A DNA stretch of 64,000 nt from Ilumatobacteraceae bacterium (GTDB lineage Bacteria; Actinomycetota; Acidimicrobiia; Acidimicrobiales; Ilumatobacteraceae), in assembly GCA_017859785.1 (NCBI GenBank), contig JAFMMJ010000003.1:1-64000 (forward strand). Reading direction: 5' to 3'. The position numbers and the translations under genes were made by a program. Within the stretch, counting starts at the first letter, position 1. The number at the start of each line of letters is the position of its first letter. Shown piece by piece: positions 16,710 through 24,908 of the stretch. Under the pieces are notes generated by a model. The model made no database searches, was not told the origin of the DNA, and worked only from the letters and a program-made list of their open reading frames with translations.

Positions 16710-16710
16710 T

Positions 16711-17250
16711 ATGGCGTTCGAGCAACTCTGGAACGGCTGGCGTTCCAACTATGTGCAGGGTGCGCCGCGGAGCTTCGACCCTCCCCGTGACGGACGATCG
16801 GTGTTCACCGCGATCCTCGAATCGGGCGAGCCAGACGAGGAGACGCACATCATTCATCGGGGGGAGACGTGCTTCGCCATCTTGAACGCCTTCCCCTACG
16901 CCTCAGGGCACTTGCTCGTTCTGCCGTACCGGCAGGTGGGCGACCTCTGCGATCTCTCGAGCCCGGAAACCGCCGAGCTGTGGTCGATCGTCACCGACGC
17001 CACGACCGCTGTCAGAGCCGCCTTCAGTCCCGAAGGCGTGAACATCGGAATCAATATGGGGCGCGCTGCGGGCGGGTCGGTCGCTGAGCACCTTCACGTC
17101 CATGTCGTTCCGCGCTGGGTCGGCGACTCGAACTTCATGACATCCATCGCCAACACGCGAACCCTTCCGGTCGCGCTCGACGAGACGGCCGAACGTCTGA
17201 GGAGAGCGTGGCCGACCCCTGAAACAGGCCCTAAGGTCTCCCCATCATGA
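16711..17250 (+). CDS. HIT-family hydrolase
   Basis: 179 aa. The histidine triad is His127-Leu-His129-Val-His131 (HLHVHVVPRW), with the upstream FAILNAFPYASGHLLVLPYRQV segment and NIGINMGRAAGGSV of the Fhit/Ap4A branch. Such proteins hydrolyse or phosphorolyse nucleotide-linked substrates such as Ap4A, a side product of aminoacyl-tRNA synthetases; location directly after thrS fits that. It starts 1 nt after the thrS stop and overlaps the next gene by ATGA. Confidence 0.9.
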   Translation: MAFEQLWNGWRSNYVQGAPRSFDPPRDGRSVFTAILESGEPDEETHIIHRGETCFAILNAFPYASGHLLVLPYRQVGDLCDLSSPETAELWSIVTDATTAVRAAFSPEGVNIGINMGRAAGGSVAEHLHVHVVPRWVGDSNFMTSIANTRTLPVALDETAERLRRAWPTPETGPKVSPS

Positions 17251-17798
17251 GCGGGAACCCCTCCTCACCCGCGGGCTCGTCTCCGGGCGCCGACGATCAT
17301 GTCGACCAATTGCCCGACGACCTCGATCCAAGCCTTGCCGCAGGCGCGTACCGGTTTCCTGACAACTCCCGCAGGCGTGTTCCGGCCGTCACCTCCGTTC
17401 TCGTTGGAGCGGCGACGGTGCTCATCGCGGTGACCACCGAGTCGCCGCTCGTCAACGACGGCCTCGCGATCGGTGGGGTGGGCCTCATCTTGTTCGGTCT
17501 CTACGGTGTGCTCGCCGGATCGCGCATGCATCTCGACGAGACTCAGGCGCTCGTCCGCGCCCAGCAGGCACTTGGCTTCCCGGTGGGCCACGCCTCCGCT
17601 CAACAGGTGTGGCGCGGCCTCCTCAGCAGGCCGACGTGGCGAGTGCTTGCCTACTCGGCTGAGGAGCCGCCTCGGCAACGGGGTTTGGTGCTCGTGGACG
17701 CGATCGACGGATGTGTGGTTGAGCATCTCACGGAGGACAACGCCGAGGAGCTCGGCGAGTCGGTAACTGGGCCAGCTTCGAACGGGGAGCAGGGCTGA
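17247..17798 (+). CDS. Two-helix membrane protein of unknown function in the PIM operon
   Basis: 183 aa. A polar acidic N-terminus of about 43 residues, two adjacent hydrophobic segments (about 46-64 and 71-91), then a cytosolic-looking domain of about 90 residues containing SRPTWRVLAYSAEEPPRQRGLVLVDAIDGCVVEH. I do not recognise the family. It is translationally coupled to the HIT gene (ATGA) and to pgsA (TGATG), so it is probably part of the phosphatidylinositol/PIM pathway or of its membrane organisation; that is inference from position only. Confidence 0.75.
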   Translation: MSGNPSSPAGSSPGADDHVDQLPDDLDPSLAAGAYRFPDNSRRRVPAVTSVLVGAATVLIAVTTESPLVNDGLAIGGVGLILFGLYGVLAGSRMHLDETQALVRAQQALGFPVGHASAQQVWRGLLSRPTWRVLAYSAEEPPRQRGLVLVDAIDGCVVEHLTEDNAEELGESVTGPASNGEQG

Positions 17799-18523
17799 TG
17801 CTTGATGGAGCCTTTCGAGGTCCGGTCGATCGCGCGGTGCGCCCTATCGGGCGCGCTCTGCGCCGCACGGGACTCTCGCCAGACCATTTGACAGTCGTCG
17901 GTCTCATCGTCGCCGCGTTGGCGGCGGTCGCCGTCGCCGCAGGTCGTCTGGTCATCGGTTTGATCCTCGTCATCGCCGCCGCGTTGCCCGACCTCTTCGA
18001 TGGGGCTTTGGCCAAGGCGTCGGGCACGTCGAGCCAACGAGGAGCGTTCTTCGACTCCACGGTTGATCGAATCACCGACGCCATGCTGCTTGGCGGGATC
18101 GCTTGGTACCTCGCCGATGTCGACTCACCGCGGGCCGCGCTTCTTCCCTTCGCTGTGTCCTCGGTCGCCTCGGTGATCTCGTATCAACGCGCGAAAGCCG
18201 AATCCCTCGGCCTCGACGCCAAGGGCGGCCTCATGGAGCGGGCGGAGCGAATTGTGTTGCTCTGCCTCGGTCTGCTGCTCGAGGCGGTCGGCCTCACCGG
18301 ATCGCTCACGGTCATTCTGTGGGGAATGCTGCTCCTCATCTCGATCACCGCGATCCAGCGGTTCATCAAGGTGTGGCGGCAGGCGGAGGTCGCCCCGGTG
18401 GTCCAGGCCCGGATCGATCTGCGACGTGAGCGCCGCGCGGAACGCCGCGAGTCGCTCTCAGATCGGCTCGGAGCCAGGCGCACCATCGTGCAGCGCCGGT
18501 CCGGTCACGAGCGTCGTCGCTGA
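17798..18523 (+). CDS. pgsA: CDP-alcohol phosphatidyltransferase, phosphatidylinositol-phosphate synthase type
   Basis: 241 aa integral membrane enzyme. The CDP-alcohol phosphotransferase motif is complete: Asp65, Asp68, Gly69, Ala72, Gly82, Asp86 and Asp90 in DLFDGALAKASG...GAFFDSTVD. Actinobacterial members at this locus join CDP-diacylglycerol and inositol-1-phosphate to make PI-phosphate. The C-terminus after about 200 is very Arg-rich and cytosolic. Start and upstream stop share one base (TGATG). It is followed by the patA- and pimA-like genes that use its product. Confidence 0.9.
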   Translation: MLDGAFRGPVDRAVRPIGRALRRTGLSPDHLTVVGLIVAALAAVAVAAGRLVIGLILVIAAALPDLFDGALAKASGTSSQRGAFFDSTVDRITDAMLLGGIAWYLADVDSPRAALLPFAVSSVASVISYQRAKAESLGLDAKGGLMERAERIVLLCLGLLLEAVGLTGSLTVILWGMLLLISITAIQRFIKVWRQAEVAPVVQARIDLRRERRAERRESLSDRLGARRTIVQRRSGHERRR

Positions 18524-18529
18524 CTCCCA

Positions 18530-19420
18530 ATGAGTGGTCGCGTACCGGTGGTCCGGCTTCGGATCCTCGCGGCGATCGCCCGCTTGCTTCCGGGTCCGCT
18601 CAGACGTCGCGTACCGTCGATCGCTGGTCGGCTCTCGCGTGTGGCGGTCAGGTCCACAAGGCGAGAGCTACTGGCCTCGCACCAGCGCCGGTTGGCGCCT
18701 GAGGCGAGCAACGGCGAGATCGAGACGCGAGTGCGTGCCATGGTCGGCTCGTACGCCCGTTACTGGCTCGACACGCTCCGTCTGCCCTCTCTCAGCGAGG
18801 AGGAGTGCGTCGGGTCCATCTCGGTCGAGGGTTACCACCACGTCGAAGAGGCCCTCGGGGCGGGACGCGGCGCGATTCTCGCCCTGCCGCACCTCGGCGG
18901 TTGGGAGTGGGCGGGGCGTTGGCTCGCGGCTCGAGATGTTGAGGTGGTGTCGGTCGTGGAACGTCTCGAACCGCCCGAAGTGCTCGAGTGGTTCACCTCG
19001 CTTCGAGCCGATCTCGGGATCGTCGTGCACGCCGCTGGCCCCGACACGGTGGCACGGCTGCGAGAAACCCTCGATCGCAACGGCGTCGTTTGTCTCTTGA
19101 GCGACCGCGACGTCACCGGCGGGGGCTACGAGGTTGAGTTCTGCGGAGAGACCACCCGCCTTCCCGCCGGGCCCGCTGTGCTTGCCCTGCGTTCGGGTGC
19201 TCCGCTGCTGCCGACCGCTGTGTACCAAGTGGAGGGTGATCGGCACCTCGGGGTAGTGGTCGACCCGATCGACACCTCGCGGCGAGATGGCTTCCGCCGC
19301 GATACCGAGCGAGTCATGTCTGATCTTTCCACCGCTCTGGAGGACCTGCTCCGACGGGCACCTGAGCAATGGCATCTCTTTCAACCGAATTGGCCGAGCG
19401 ATCCGGGGTGGGTCGCGTGA
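18530..19420 (+). CDS. patA: PatA-like phosphatidylinositol mannoside acyltransferase
   Basis: 296 aa LPLAT/HtrB-family acyltransferase. Conserved elements are LPHLGGWEWAG, with the presumed catalytic His121, and the downstream SDRDVTGGGYEVEFCGETTRLPAGPAVLALRSG segment typical of lipid A/PIM acyltransferases. In mycobacteria PatA acylates the mannose of PIM; here the gene lies between pgsA and pimA, as in Rv2612c-Rv2610c, which supports the same role. A membrane-associating N-terminus (LRILAAIARLLPGPL) is present. The stop overlaps the pimA start (TGATG). Confidence 0.87.
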   Translation: MSGRVPVVRLRILAAIARLLPGPLRRRVPSIAGRLSRVAVRSTRRELLASHQRRLAPEASNGEIETRVRAMVGSYARYWLDTLRLPSLSEEECVGSISVEGYHHVEEALGAGRGAILALPHLGGWEWAGRWLAARDVEVVSVVERLEPPEVLEWFTSLRADLGIVVHAAGPDTVARLRETLDRNGVVCLLSDRDVTGGGYEVEFCGETTRLPAGPAVLALRSGAPLLPTAVYQVEGDRHLGVVVDPIDTSRRDGFRRDTERVMSDLSTALEDLLRRAPEQWHLFQPNWPSDPGWVA

Positions 19421-20505
19421 TGAGGGTGGGGATGTTCTGTCCCTACAGCCTCACGGTGCCCGGTGGTGTCCAAGCGCAGGTACTCGGCCTCGCGGAGGAG
19501 ATGCGTCGTCGAGGACACGAGGTTCGTGTGCTCGGCCCCTGTGATGGGCCGCCGCCCACGACCTACGTGACGCCCCTCGGAAACAGCCTGCCCACCGCCG
19601 CGAACGGTTCCATCGCGCCGCTCGCTCCCGACCCCTCGGCAGCTTTGCGCACAATCAGAGCGGTTCGCGATGAGGGATTCGATGTGTGGCATCTCCACGA
19701 GCCGCTGGCGCCTGGCCCGACGCTCACCGCTCTCACCCTGCACTCCCGACCGATCGTCGGCACCTTTCACGCGGCAGGGCGGTCATCGAGCTACCGGTAT
19801 CTCGCTCCGGTCCTGCGTCGTCTCGTGCGTCGCGTCGATATCGCTGTGGCCGTGTCGCCGGATGCCCGTGACCTCGTTCGTGGGCACCTCGGCGGTGAGT
19901 ACGAGGTGCTTTTCAACGGCGTCTCGGTGCCTCCTCGTCCCACCGACCTCGTCGATGACGGCCGCCCTCATGTGCTGTTCCTCGGCCGTCACGAGGAGCG
20001 GAAGGGGCTTGAGGTGCTACTCCGGGCGTTCGATCGGATCGAACGGCATCCCAAGGGGCATGGACGTCCGGTACTCGACGTCGTCGGTGACGGACCCGAT
20101 AGCGCGCGTCTGCGGGCGGAGTACTCCGATCCGGATCGTTTCCGCTGGCACGGTCGCGTGAGCGAGGAGATGAAGTGGAGGCTTCTCTGGCAGGCCGAGG
20201 TGCTCTGTGCTCCGGCCCTGCGCGGCGAGTCGTTCGGAATCGTGCTGCTCGAGGGCATGGCGAGTGGCGCGACGGTGATCGCAAGTGACATCGATGGATA
20301 TCGCAATGTCGCCACCGATGGCCGAGACGCGGTGCTCGTTCCCCCAGGAAACGTGGAGGCGCTGGAGAGCGCGCTAGGTGCCGTGATGATTGATCGCGAT
20401 CTTCGGGACCGCTTGCGTATGGCGGGGCTCGAGCGTGCCTCAGGGTTCGCGATGTCGGCTCTCGCTGATGCATACATCGAGCGATACCAACGCCTCCTGA
20501 ACTAA
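19420..20505 (+). CDS. pimA: PimA-like GDP-mannose:phosphatidylinositol mannosyltransferase (GT4)
   Basis: 361 aa GT-B glycosyltransferase. The N-terminus MRVGMFCPYSLTVPGGVQ is almost the PimA signature, and the donor site contains the ESFGIVLLEGMASG repeat-glutamate (E-x7-E) motif. PimA adds the first mannose to PI at the inner face of the plasma membrane. The frame opens upstream (19369), but the ATG at 19420 gives the family start and a TGATG junction with patA. MshA is a related GT4 enzyme but lacks this N-terminus and gene context. Confidence 0.9.
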   Translation: MRVGMFCPYSLTVPGGVQAQVLGLAEEMRRRGHEVRVLGPCDGPPPTTYVTPLGNSLPTAANGSIAPLAPDPSAALRTIRAVRDEGFDVWHLHEPLAPGPTLTALTLHSRPIVGTFHAAGRSSSYRYLAPVLRRLVRRVDIAVAVSPDARDLVRGHLGGEYEVLFNGVSVPPRPTDLVDDGRPHVLFLGRHEERKGLEVLLRAFDRIERHPKGHGRPVLDVVGDGPDSARLRAEYSDPDRFRWHGRVSEEMKWRLLWQAEVLCAPALRGESFGIVLLEGMASGATVIASDIDGYRNVATDGRDAVLVPPGNVEALESALGAVMIDRDLRDRLRMAGLERASGFAMSALADAYIERYQRLLN

Positions 20506-20530
20506 ACGGCCCCTCCGAGCAAGGCCGCCG

Positions 20531-20536
20531 TAGACT
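20531..20536 (+). promoter_or_regulatory. -10 box for leader ORF / M48-like / DUF3048 unit
   Basis: CCG-TAGACT, 8 nt before the ATG of the 14-codon leader reading frame and 49 nt before the M48-like gene. The promoter therefore serves the short frame directly. Confidence 0.55.
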
Positions 20537-20544
20537 CGCCCCGC

Positions 20545-20589
20545 ATGTTGACGGTCGCCCCCCAGACCCCACGGTTGGTTGACCGGTGA
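20545..20589 (+). CDS. Putative leaderless leader peptide (14 aa) coupled to the M48-like gene
   Basis: ATG followed by 13 codons and TGA, encoding MLTVAPQTPRLVDR. It starts 8 nt after a TAGACT box and its stop overlaps the GTG of the next gene by 4 nt (GTGA), the same junction used between most genes here. The peptide itself shows no motif. The likely role is to load ribosomes on a leaderless message and pass them by termination-reinitiation to the downstream gene, which has no ribosome-binding site. Two other loci in the window (25409 and 44636) have the same arrangement. Confidence 0.55.
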   Translation: MLTVAPQTPRLVDR

Positions 20590-21413
20590 CCCTCGACCCG
20601 ATCGCGCCGTCTCGACGTCGCCGACGTCTCCTCACCGCCGCATCGACCATCACGATCGCGATTCCCCTCGCCCTGATCGCCGTCGTCGTTGGTGTTCCAG
20701 CACTCCCATCACTGTTGGTGGGGGCGGCTCTCGGTCTGCTGGCCACCGCCGCTCTGGCGTCGCGGGCCCAAGCAGCGGTGCTCGACGTCACCGGCGCCCG
20801 TGTACTCGGTGAGGACGAGTCACCGCGGCTAACGGGACTCGTCGAGGGACTCTGCCTAACAAGTGGAGTGGAGGCGCCAGCGCTCTTCGCGATCGACTCA
20901 GACACACCGAACGCCTTGATCGCACGGCATGGAGATGAACGAGCGTCGCTCATCGTCACCACCGGCCTGCTGCACTCGCTGAGCCGAATCGAAATGGAGG
21001 GCGTGGTGGCTCACCTGCTCGCCCGGCTGAAGCGCCGCGAGGTACGCGTCGCTACTGCTGCGGTTCTCCTCGCCTCGGGCCCGCTCTACGCAAACGAGCG
21101 AAGCGGCGCAGCCTCGTCATTCTTGGCCACCACTTTGCGTCCTCTTCGTCCGCTCTCGTCGCGGTTGAGGAAAGGCGTTTGTCCGCCTGCTGCTGTCATG
21201 CATGCCGATGTCGACGGGGTCGGACTGACTCGCTACCCACCGGGCCTGATCTCGGCCCTCGAGCGGATTGCCGCCTCCCCAATGGATCCGCTCCCCGGCG
21301 CGCTCTCCACGGCGCAACTGTGGCTCGTGGAACCGACAGTCGGGTCGGGCTCGAACCCGAGCGGCACCCATCCACCTTTGGACGAGCGCATTGCACTATT
21401 GAGGGAACTATGA
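20586..21413 (+). CDS. Degenerate M48 (HtpX-like) peptidase, predicted inactive
   Basis: 275 aa with two N-terminal hydrophobic segments (about 15-38 and 40-58). The body keeps the M48 framework: LFAIDSDTPNALIAR, ASLIVTTGLLHSLSRIEMEGVVAHLLARL, RYPPGLISALERIA and THPPLDERIALL. The zinc site is destroyed: HExxH reads H143-LLA-R147, losing the catalytic Glu and the second His, and the E-F/Y-x-A-D third-ligand motif reads VMHAD. It is therefore a pseudo-protease, perhaps a regulatory or scaffold membrane protein. It overlaps a leader ORF (GTGA) upstream and a DUF3048 lipoprotein (ATGA) downstream. Confidence 0.78.
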   Translation: MTLDPIAPSRRRRRLLTAASTITIAIPLALIAVVVGVPALPSLLVGAALGLLATAALASRAQAAVLDVTGARVLGEDESPRLTGLVEGLCLTSGVEAPALFAIDSDTPNALIARHGDERASLIVTTGLLHSLSRIEMEGVVAHLLARLKRREVRVATAAVLLASGPLYANERSGAASSFLATTLRPLRPLSSRLRKGVCPPAAVMHADVDGVGLTRYPPGLISALERIAASPMDPLPGALSTAQLWLVEPTVGSGSNPSGTHPPLDERIALLREL

Positions 21414-22570
21414 ACAGCACCGGATTTGGTCTTGGCACCCGCTCGCGCTCGCGCAGCTCGGTTCTACTCGCCTCGCTGATCACCGCATCGCTAATCGCGG
21501 CCGCTTGCTCAGGTGGAGATGAGGCTGAGGTGATCGAGCCAACCGCGGAGCCCGCTGCGGCTGCCACCACAACTGCCGCGGTCGAGACGACGGTCGAGGA
21601 GACAACCACCACGGAAGCGCTACCGATGGAGGTTCTCCCCGATATCACCACCACGACCATGGTCGGAGAGCCGGAGTTTCGTATCCCGTTGCTCGGCACC
21701 ATCGTCGATTCGGCTGATGCCTACCCGGACCGTCCGGCATTGGCGGTGAAGATTCCGAACAACTCCAAGGCGTTGCCGCAGACCGGGCTGAATGAGGCCG
21801 ACATCGTTTACGAGGAGATCGTGAACGATCGGATCACCCGGTTCGCGGCGGTGTTCCACTCCCAGGGAAGTGAGCCTGTCGGGCCGATCCGCTCCGGTCG
21901 CGCCCAGGACATCGACCTGCTCTCGAATCTGAATGGGCCGCTTTACGCCTGGTCGGGTGGCAACGACGGTGTGACGCGCCTCGTGCGGGCATCCACCTTC
22001 GTCGATCTCGATGGTCGATACACCAGCGGTTACTACCGGCGTGATGGTCGTGGTGGCGCGCCACACAATCTGTTCTCGAGCACCGAGGCGCTGTGGTCGC
22101 ACACCCCGGATGATTTCACGACCCCGGTGCCGGTGTTCCCGTATCTGCTTCCCGGCGAGACGATCACCGGTGATCCGGGAACCTCGGTTGAGGTGACGCT
22201 CGACAGTGTCGACGCGCTGTGGGGTTGGGATCCGAACCGCGGGAGTTACTTCCGGTGGCAGGAGGGCGACCCCCACATGACCGAACTCACCGGTCAGGTC
22301 TCCACCGAGAACGTCGTGATCATGTTCGTCGATTACATCAGCGGTGTCGTCGACGCGAGAAGCCCCGAAGCGCAGACCACCGGAACTGGCCGGGTCATCG
22401 TGCTCTCCGAGGGAATCGCCCGAGAGGGCATCTGGACTCGCCCCGACAAGTACTCGGCGTGGGAGTTCTATACCGACGAATCTCGCACCACCCGCATCCC
22501 GCTCACCCCGGGACGCACCTGGGTGGAGCTGCCTCGCAACGATCCTGAGAACGTCGTCCTTAACCCCTGA
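21410..22570 (+). CDS. DUF3048 (YerB-like) lipoprotein
   Basis: 386 aa. The type II signal ends in the lipobox LIAAAC with Cys33 as lipidation site, followed by an acidic, Thr/Ala/Glu-rich linker (about 34-85) of the kind that spans the wall. The DUF3048 domain covers the rest: PLLGTIVDSADAYPDRPALAVKIPN, GLNEADIVYEEIVNDRITRFAAVFHS and PIRSGRAQD are family hallmarks. Function is unknown; relatives are envelope proteins. GAGGG precedes the ATG, which overlaps the M48-like stop (ATGA), implying a joint envelope role with that membrane pseudo-protease. Confidence 0.9.
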   Translation: MNSTGFGLGTRSRSRSSVLLASLITASLIAAACSGGDEAEVIEPTAEPAAAATTTAAVETTVEETTTTEALPMEVLPDITTTTMVGEPEFRIPLLGTIVDSADAYPDRPALAVKIPNNSKALPQTGLNEADIVYEEIVNDRITRFAAVFHSQGSEPVGPIRSGRAQDIDLLSNLNGPLYAWSGGNDGVTRLVRASTFVDLDGRYTSGYYRRDGRGGAPHNLFSSTEALWSHTPDDFTTPVPVFPYLLPGETITGDPGTSVEVTLDSVDALWGWDPNRGSYFRWQEGDPHMTELTGQVSTENVVIMFVDYISGVVDARSPEAQTTGTGRVIVLSEGIAREGIWTRPDKYSAWEFYTDESRTTRIPLTPGRTWVELPRNDPENVVLNP

Positions 22571-22625
22571 TCCCGAGGGATCGAAGCGGCACCAGCTCGT
22601 CAGGGCGGTCAGCCGTGGCGGTCGC

Positions 22626-22631
22626 TAGATT
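22626..22631 (+). promoter_or_regulatory. Leaderless -10 box for pdxS
   Basis: TAGATT-N6-ATG with no ribosome-binding site. Confidence 0.6.
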
Positions 22632-22637
22632 GCGTCC

Positions 22638-23525
22638 ATGAGTTCCGACGTCACCACCGGCTCCACCCCGATCAAGCGAGGCCTCGCCGAGATGATGCGC
22701 GGGGGAGTGATCATGGACGTGGTCACCCCCGATCAGGCCCGGGTGGCCGAGGACGCCGGAGCCTGCGCGGTGATGGCCCTTGAGCGCGTGCCAGCGGATA
22801 TCCGCCGCGATGGTGGTGTCGCTCGCATGAGCGACCCGGAGATGATCGAGGGCATCCAAGCTGCTGTCACGATCCCGGTGATGGCGAAGGCTCGAATCGG
22901 CCACTTCGTGGAGGCGCAGATCCTTCAATCCCTCGGGGTGGATTTCATTGACGAGTCCGAGGTGCTCACCCCGGCCGACGAGTCGCACCACATCGACAAG
23001 CACGCCTTCACGACGCCCTTCGTGTGCGGTGCCACCAATCTGGGAGAGGCGTTGCGGCGCATCTCCGAGGGTGCCGCGATGATCCGCTCGAAGGGCGAGG
23101 CCGGCACCGGCAACATCGTCGAGGCCGTGCGACATCTCCGTTCGATCCTTGGTGATATCCGACGTATCGGTCAGGCCGATTCGGCGGAGATCTATGACTG
23201 GGCGAAGCAGCTCCAAGCGCCTCTGCCGCTCGTGCGCGAGATCGCAGAGTCGGGCCGGCTTCCCGTTCCGTTGTTCTGCGCCGGTGGTATAGCCACCCCC
23301 GCGGACGCCGCGATGGCGATGCAGCTCGGCGCCGAGGCGGTCTTCGTCGGCTCGGGGATCTTCAAGAGCGACGATCCCGCCCCCAGAGCGCGCGCGATCG
23401 TTGAAGCGACCACCCACTTCACCGACCCGTCAATTCTCGCCAAGGTGAGTCGCTCGCTCGGTGCGCCGATGACCGGGATCGGCATGGATGCCGTGACCGA
23501 GCGATACTCCGACCGCGGCTGGTGA
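22638..23525 (+). CDS. pdxS: Pyridoxal 5'-phosphate synthase, synthase subunit
   Basis: 295 aa barrel that builds PLP from ribose 5-phosphate, glyceraldehyde 3-phosphate and ammonia. Catalytic Lys84 is in [10 protein letters not shown], with Asp27 in [20 protein letters not shown] and [14 protein letters not shown] are phosphate loops. Together with PdxT 4 nt downstream it forms the 12+12 complex. The order pdxS-pdxT-yebC matches the mycobacterial region. Confidence 0.97.
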   Translation: MSSDVTTGSTPIKRGLAEMMRGGVIMDVVTPDQARVAEDAGACAVMALERVPADIRRDGGVARMSDPEMIEGIQAAVTIPVMAKARIGHFVEAQILQSLGVDFIDESEVLTPADESHHIDKHAFTTPFVCGATNLGEALRRISEGAAMIRSKGEAGTGNIVEAVRHLRSILGDIRRIGQADSAEIYDWAKQLQAPLPLVREIAESGRLPVPLFCAGGIATPADAAMAMQLGAEAVFVGSGIFKSDDPAPRARAIVEATTHFTDPSILAKVSRSLGAPMTGIGMDAVTERYSDRGW

Positions 23526-23529
23526 GTCG

Positions 23530-24156
23530 ATGGGCGCGGCCCTTCCGCAATTGACGGTCGGAGTGCTCGCCCTTCAGGGTGCGTTCTCGAATCATCTGTC
23601 CATCCTCGCCACGCTCGGTGTCGAAGGTCGCGCGGTGCGCCTTCCGGTCGACCTGGAGGGTGTCGATGGTTTGGTCCTTCCCGGTGGCGAGTCGACCACG
23701 ATGTCGATGCTTCTCGACTCATCGGGACTGCGGGAGCCGATCGCTGAGCTTCTCGAGCGCGGTCTGCCGGTGCTTGGCACCTGCGCCGGTCTGATCCTGC
23801 TTTCGCGGAGGGTTCGCGATGGGCGGGCTGATCAGCGTGGGTTTGGGGTGCTCGATGTCGAGACCACCCGTAACGCCTACGGCCGGCAGAACGAAAGTTT
23901 CGAATCGACGGTCGACCTGAGGGCGCAAGGCTCGATTCCGGGGATCTTCATCAGGGCGCCTCGCATCGTCGAGGTGGGTCCGGGTGTCGAGGTTCTCGGA
24001 ACTCTGCACGGGGAGCCCGTACTCGTGCGCGATGGTGTAGCGATCGGTTGCGCCTTCCATCCGGAACTCTCGGGGGATGCGACCGTTCATCGGCTCCTCA
24101 TCGATCAGATCGGCCGTAGCCTCACCACCGTCGCGGACGCTTCACAGGAGGACTGA
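23530..24156 (+). CDS. pdxT: Pyridoxal 5'-phosphate synthase, glutaminase subunit
   Basis: 208 aa class I amidotransferase. LPGGESTTMSMLL forms the oxyanion region, the nucleophile is Cys85 in LGTCAGLILLS, and the triad partners are His177 and Glu179 in AFHPELSG. It channels ammonia to PdxS. ATG start shortly after pdxS; yebC follows after 2 nt. Confidence 0.96.
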   Translation: MGAALPQLTVGVLALQGAFSNHLSILATLGVEGRAVRLPVDLEGVDGLVLPGGESTTMSMLLDSSGLREPIAELLERGLPVLGTCAGLILLSRRVRDGRADQRGFGVLDVETTRNAYGRQNESFESTVDLRAQGSIPGIFIRAPRIVEVGPGVEVLGTLHGEPVLVRDGVAIGCAFHPELSGDATVHRLLIDQIGRSLTTVADASQED

Positions 24157-24158
24157 GA

Positions 24159-24908
24159 ATGTCGGGCCATTCAAAATGGGCGACCATCAAGCACAAGAAG
24201 GGGGCCGCGGATAAGGCCCGCGGCAAGCTCTTCGCGAAGCTCGCCCGGCAGATCGAAGTGGCCGCTCGCGCTGGGGGCGGGGATGTCGACTCCAATCCGA
24301 CCCTCAGGACCGCGGTGGCTAAAGCCAAGGGCGCTCAGATGACCAACGACGCCATCGACCGGGCGGTGAAGCGCGGTACCGGAGAGGCGGGAGCTGATAA
24401 CTACGAGGCGATCACCTACGAGGGCTACGCGCCCGGTGGGGTCGCCCTGCTCATCGAGGTGCTGACCGACAACCGGAATCGCACCGGCGCCGAGATCAGG
24501 AACGTGTTCACCAAGATGGGCGGCTCGATGGCCGAACCGGGTTCGGTCAGTTGGCAGTTCCACCGTCGTGGAATCGTGCTTGTGGATGGTTCCGCCACTG
24601 AGGACGACCTGCTCGAGGTGGTACTCGAATGCGGGGCTGATGACCTGGCTGACGAGGGCGGAGCGTGGCGGATCGCCTGCGAGCCGTCGGCGGTCGCCTC
24701 GGTGCGCGACACCCTCGAGGATCGCGGTTTCGGTGTGATCGCCGCTGATTCGCCGATGGTGAGTGACAATCTCGTGCCCATCGACTCGGTGGAGGCAGCG
24801 CGCTCGGTCGTGCGCATCATCGAGGCGATGGAGGACAATGACGACGTGCAGGACGTCTACTCCAACTTCGAAATGTCCGACGAGGTGTTGGAGGCCGCGA
24901 CTTCGTGA
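24159..24908 (+). CDS. yebC: YebC/TACO1-family protein
   Basis: 249 aa. The opening GHSKWATIKHKKGAADKARGKLF is the family signature; NPTLRTAVAKAKGAQMTNDAIDRAVKRG and the C-terminal DDVQDVYSNFEM complete it. Members act as translation factors relieving ribosome stalling (TACO1/YebC2) and/or as regulators near ruvC. An unusually strong GGAGG ribosome-binding site precedes the ATG, in contrast to the mostly SD-less starts around it. The stop overlaps bcp (GTGA). Confidence 0.96.
   Translation: MSGHSKWATIKHKKGAADKARGKLFAKLARQIEVAARAGGGDVDSNPTLRTAVAKAKGAQMTNDAIDRAVKRGTGEAGADNYEAITYEGYAPGGVALLIEVLTDNRNRTGAEIRNVFTKMGGSMAEPGSVSWQFHRRGIVLVDGSATEDDLLEVVLECGADDLADEGGAWRIACEPSAVASVRDTLEDRGFGVIAADSPMVSDNLVPIDSVEAARSVVRIIEAMEDNDDVQDVYSNFEMSDEVLEAATS

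Noticed and set aside
19369-19419. Upstream start for pimA, 17 codons earlier
   Set aside because: It would lie inside patA and precede the conserved MRVGMFCPYS start; TGATG coupling supports 19420.
22571-22637. Riboswitch or attenuator ahead of pdxS
   Set aside because: The gap is only 67 bp, shows no stable stem pairs, and a leaderless -10 box sits 6 nt from the ATG.
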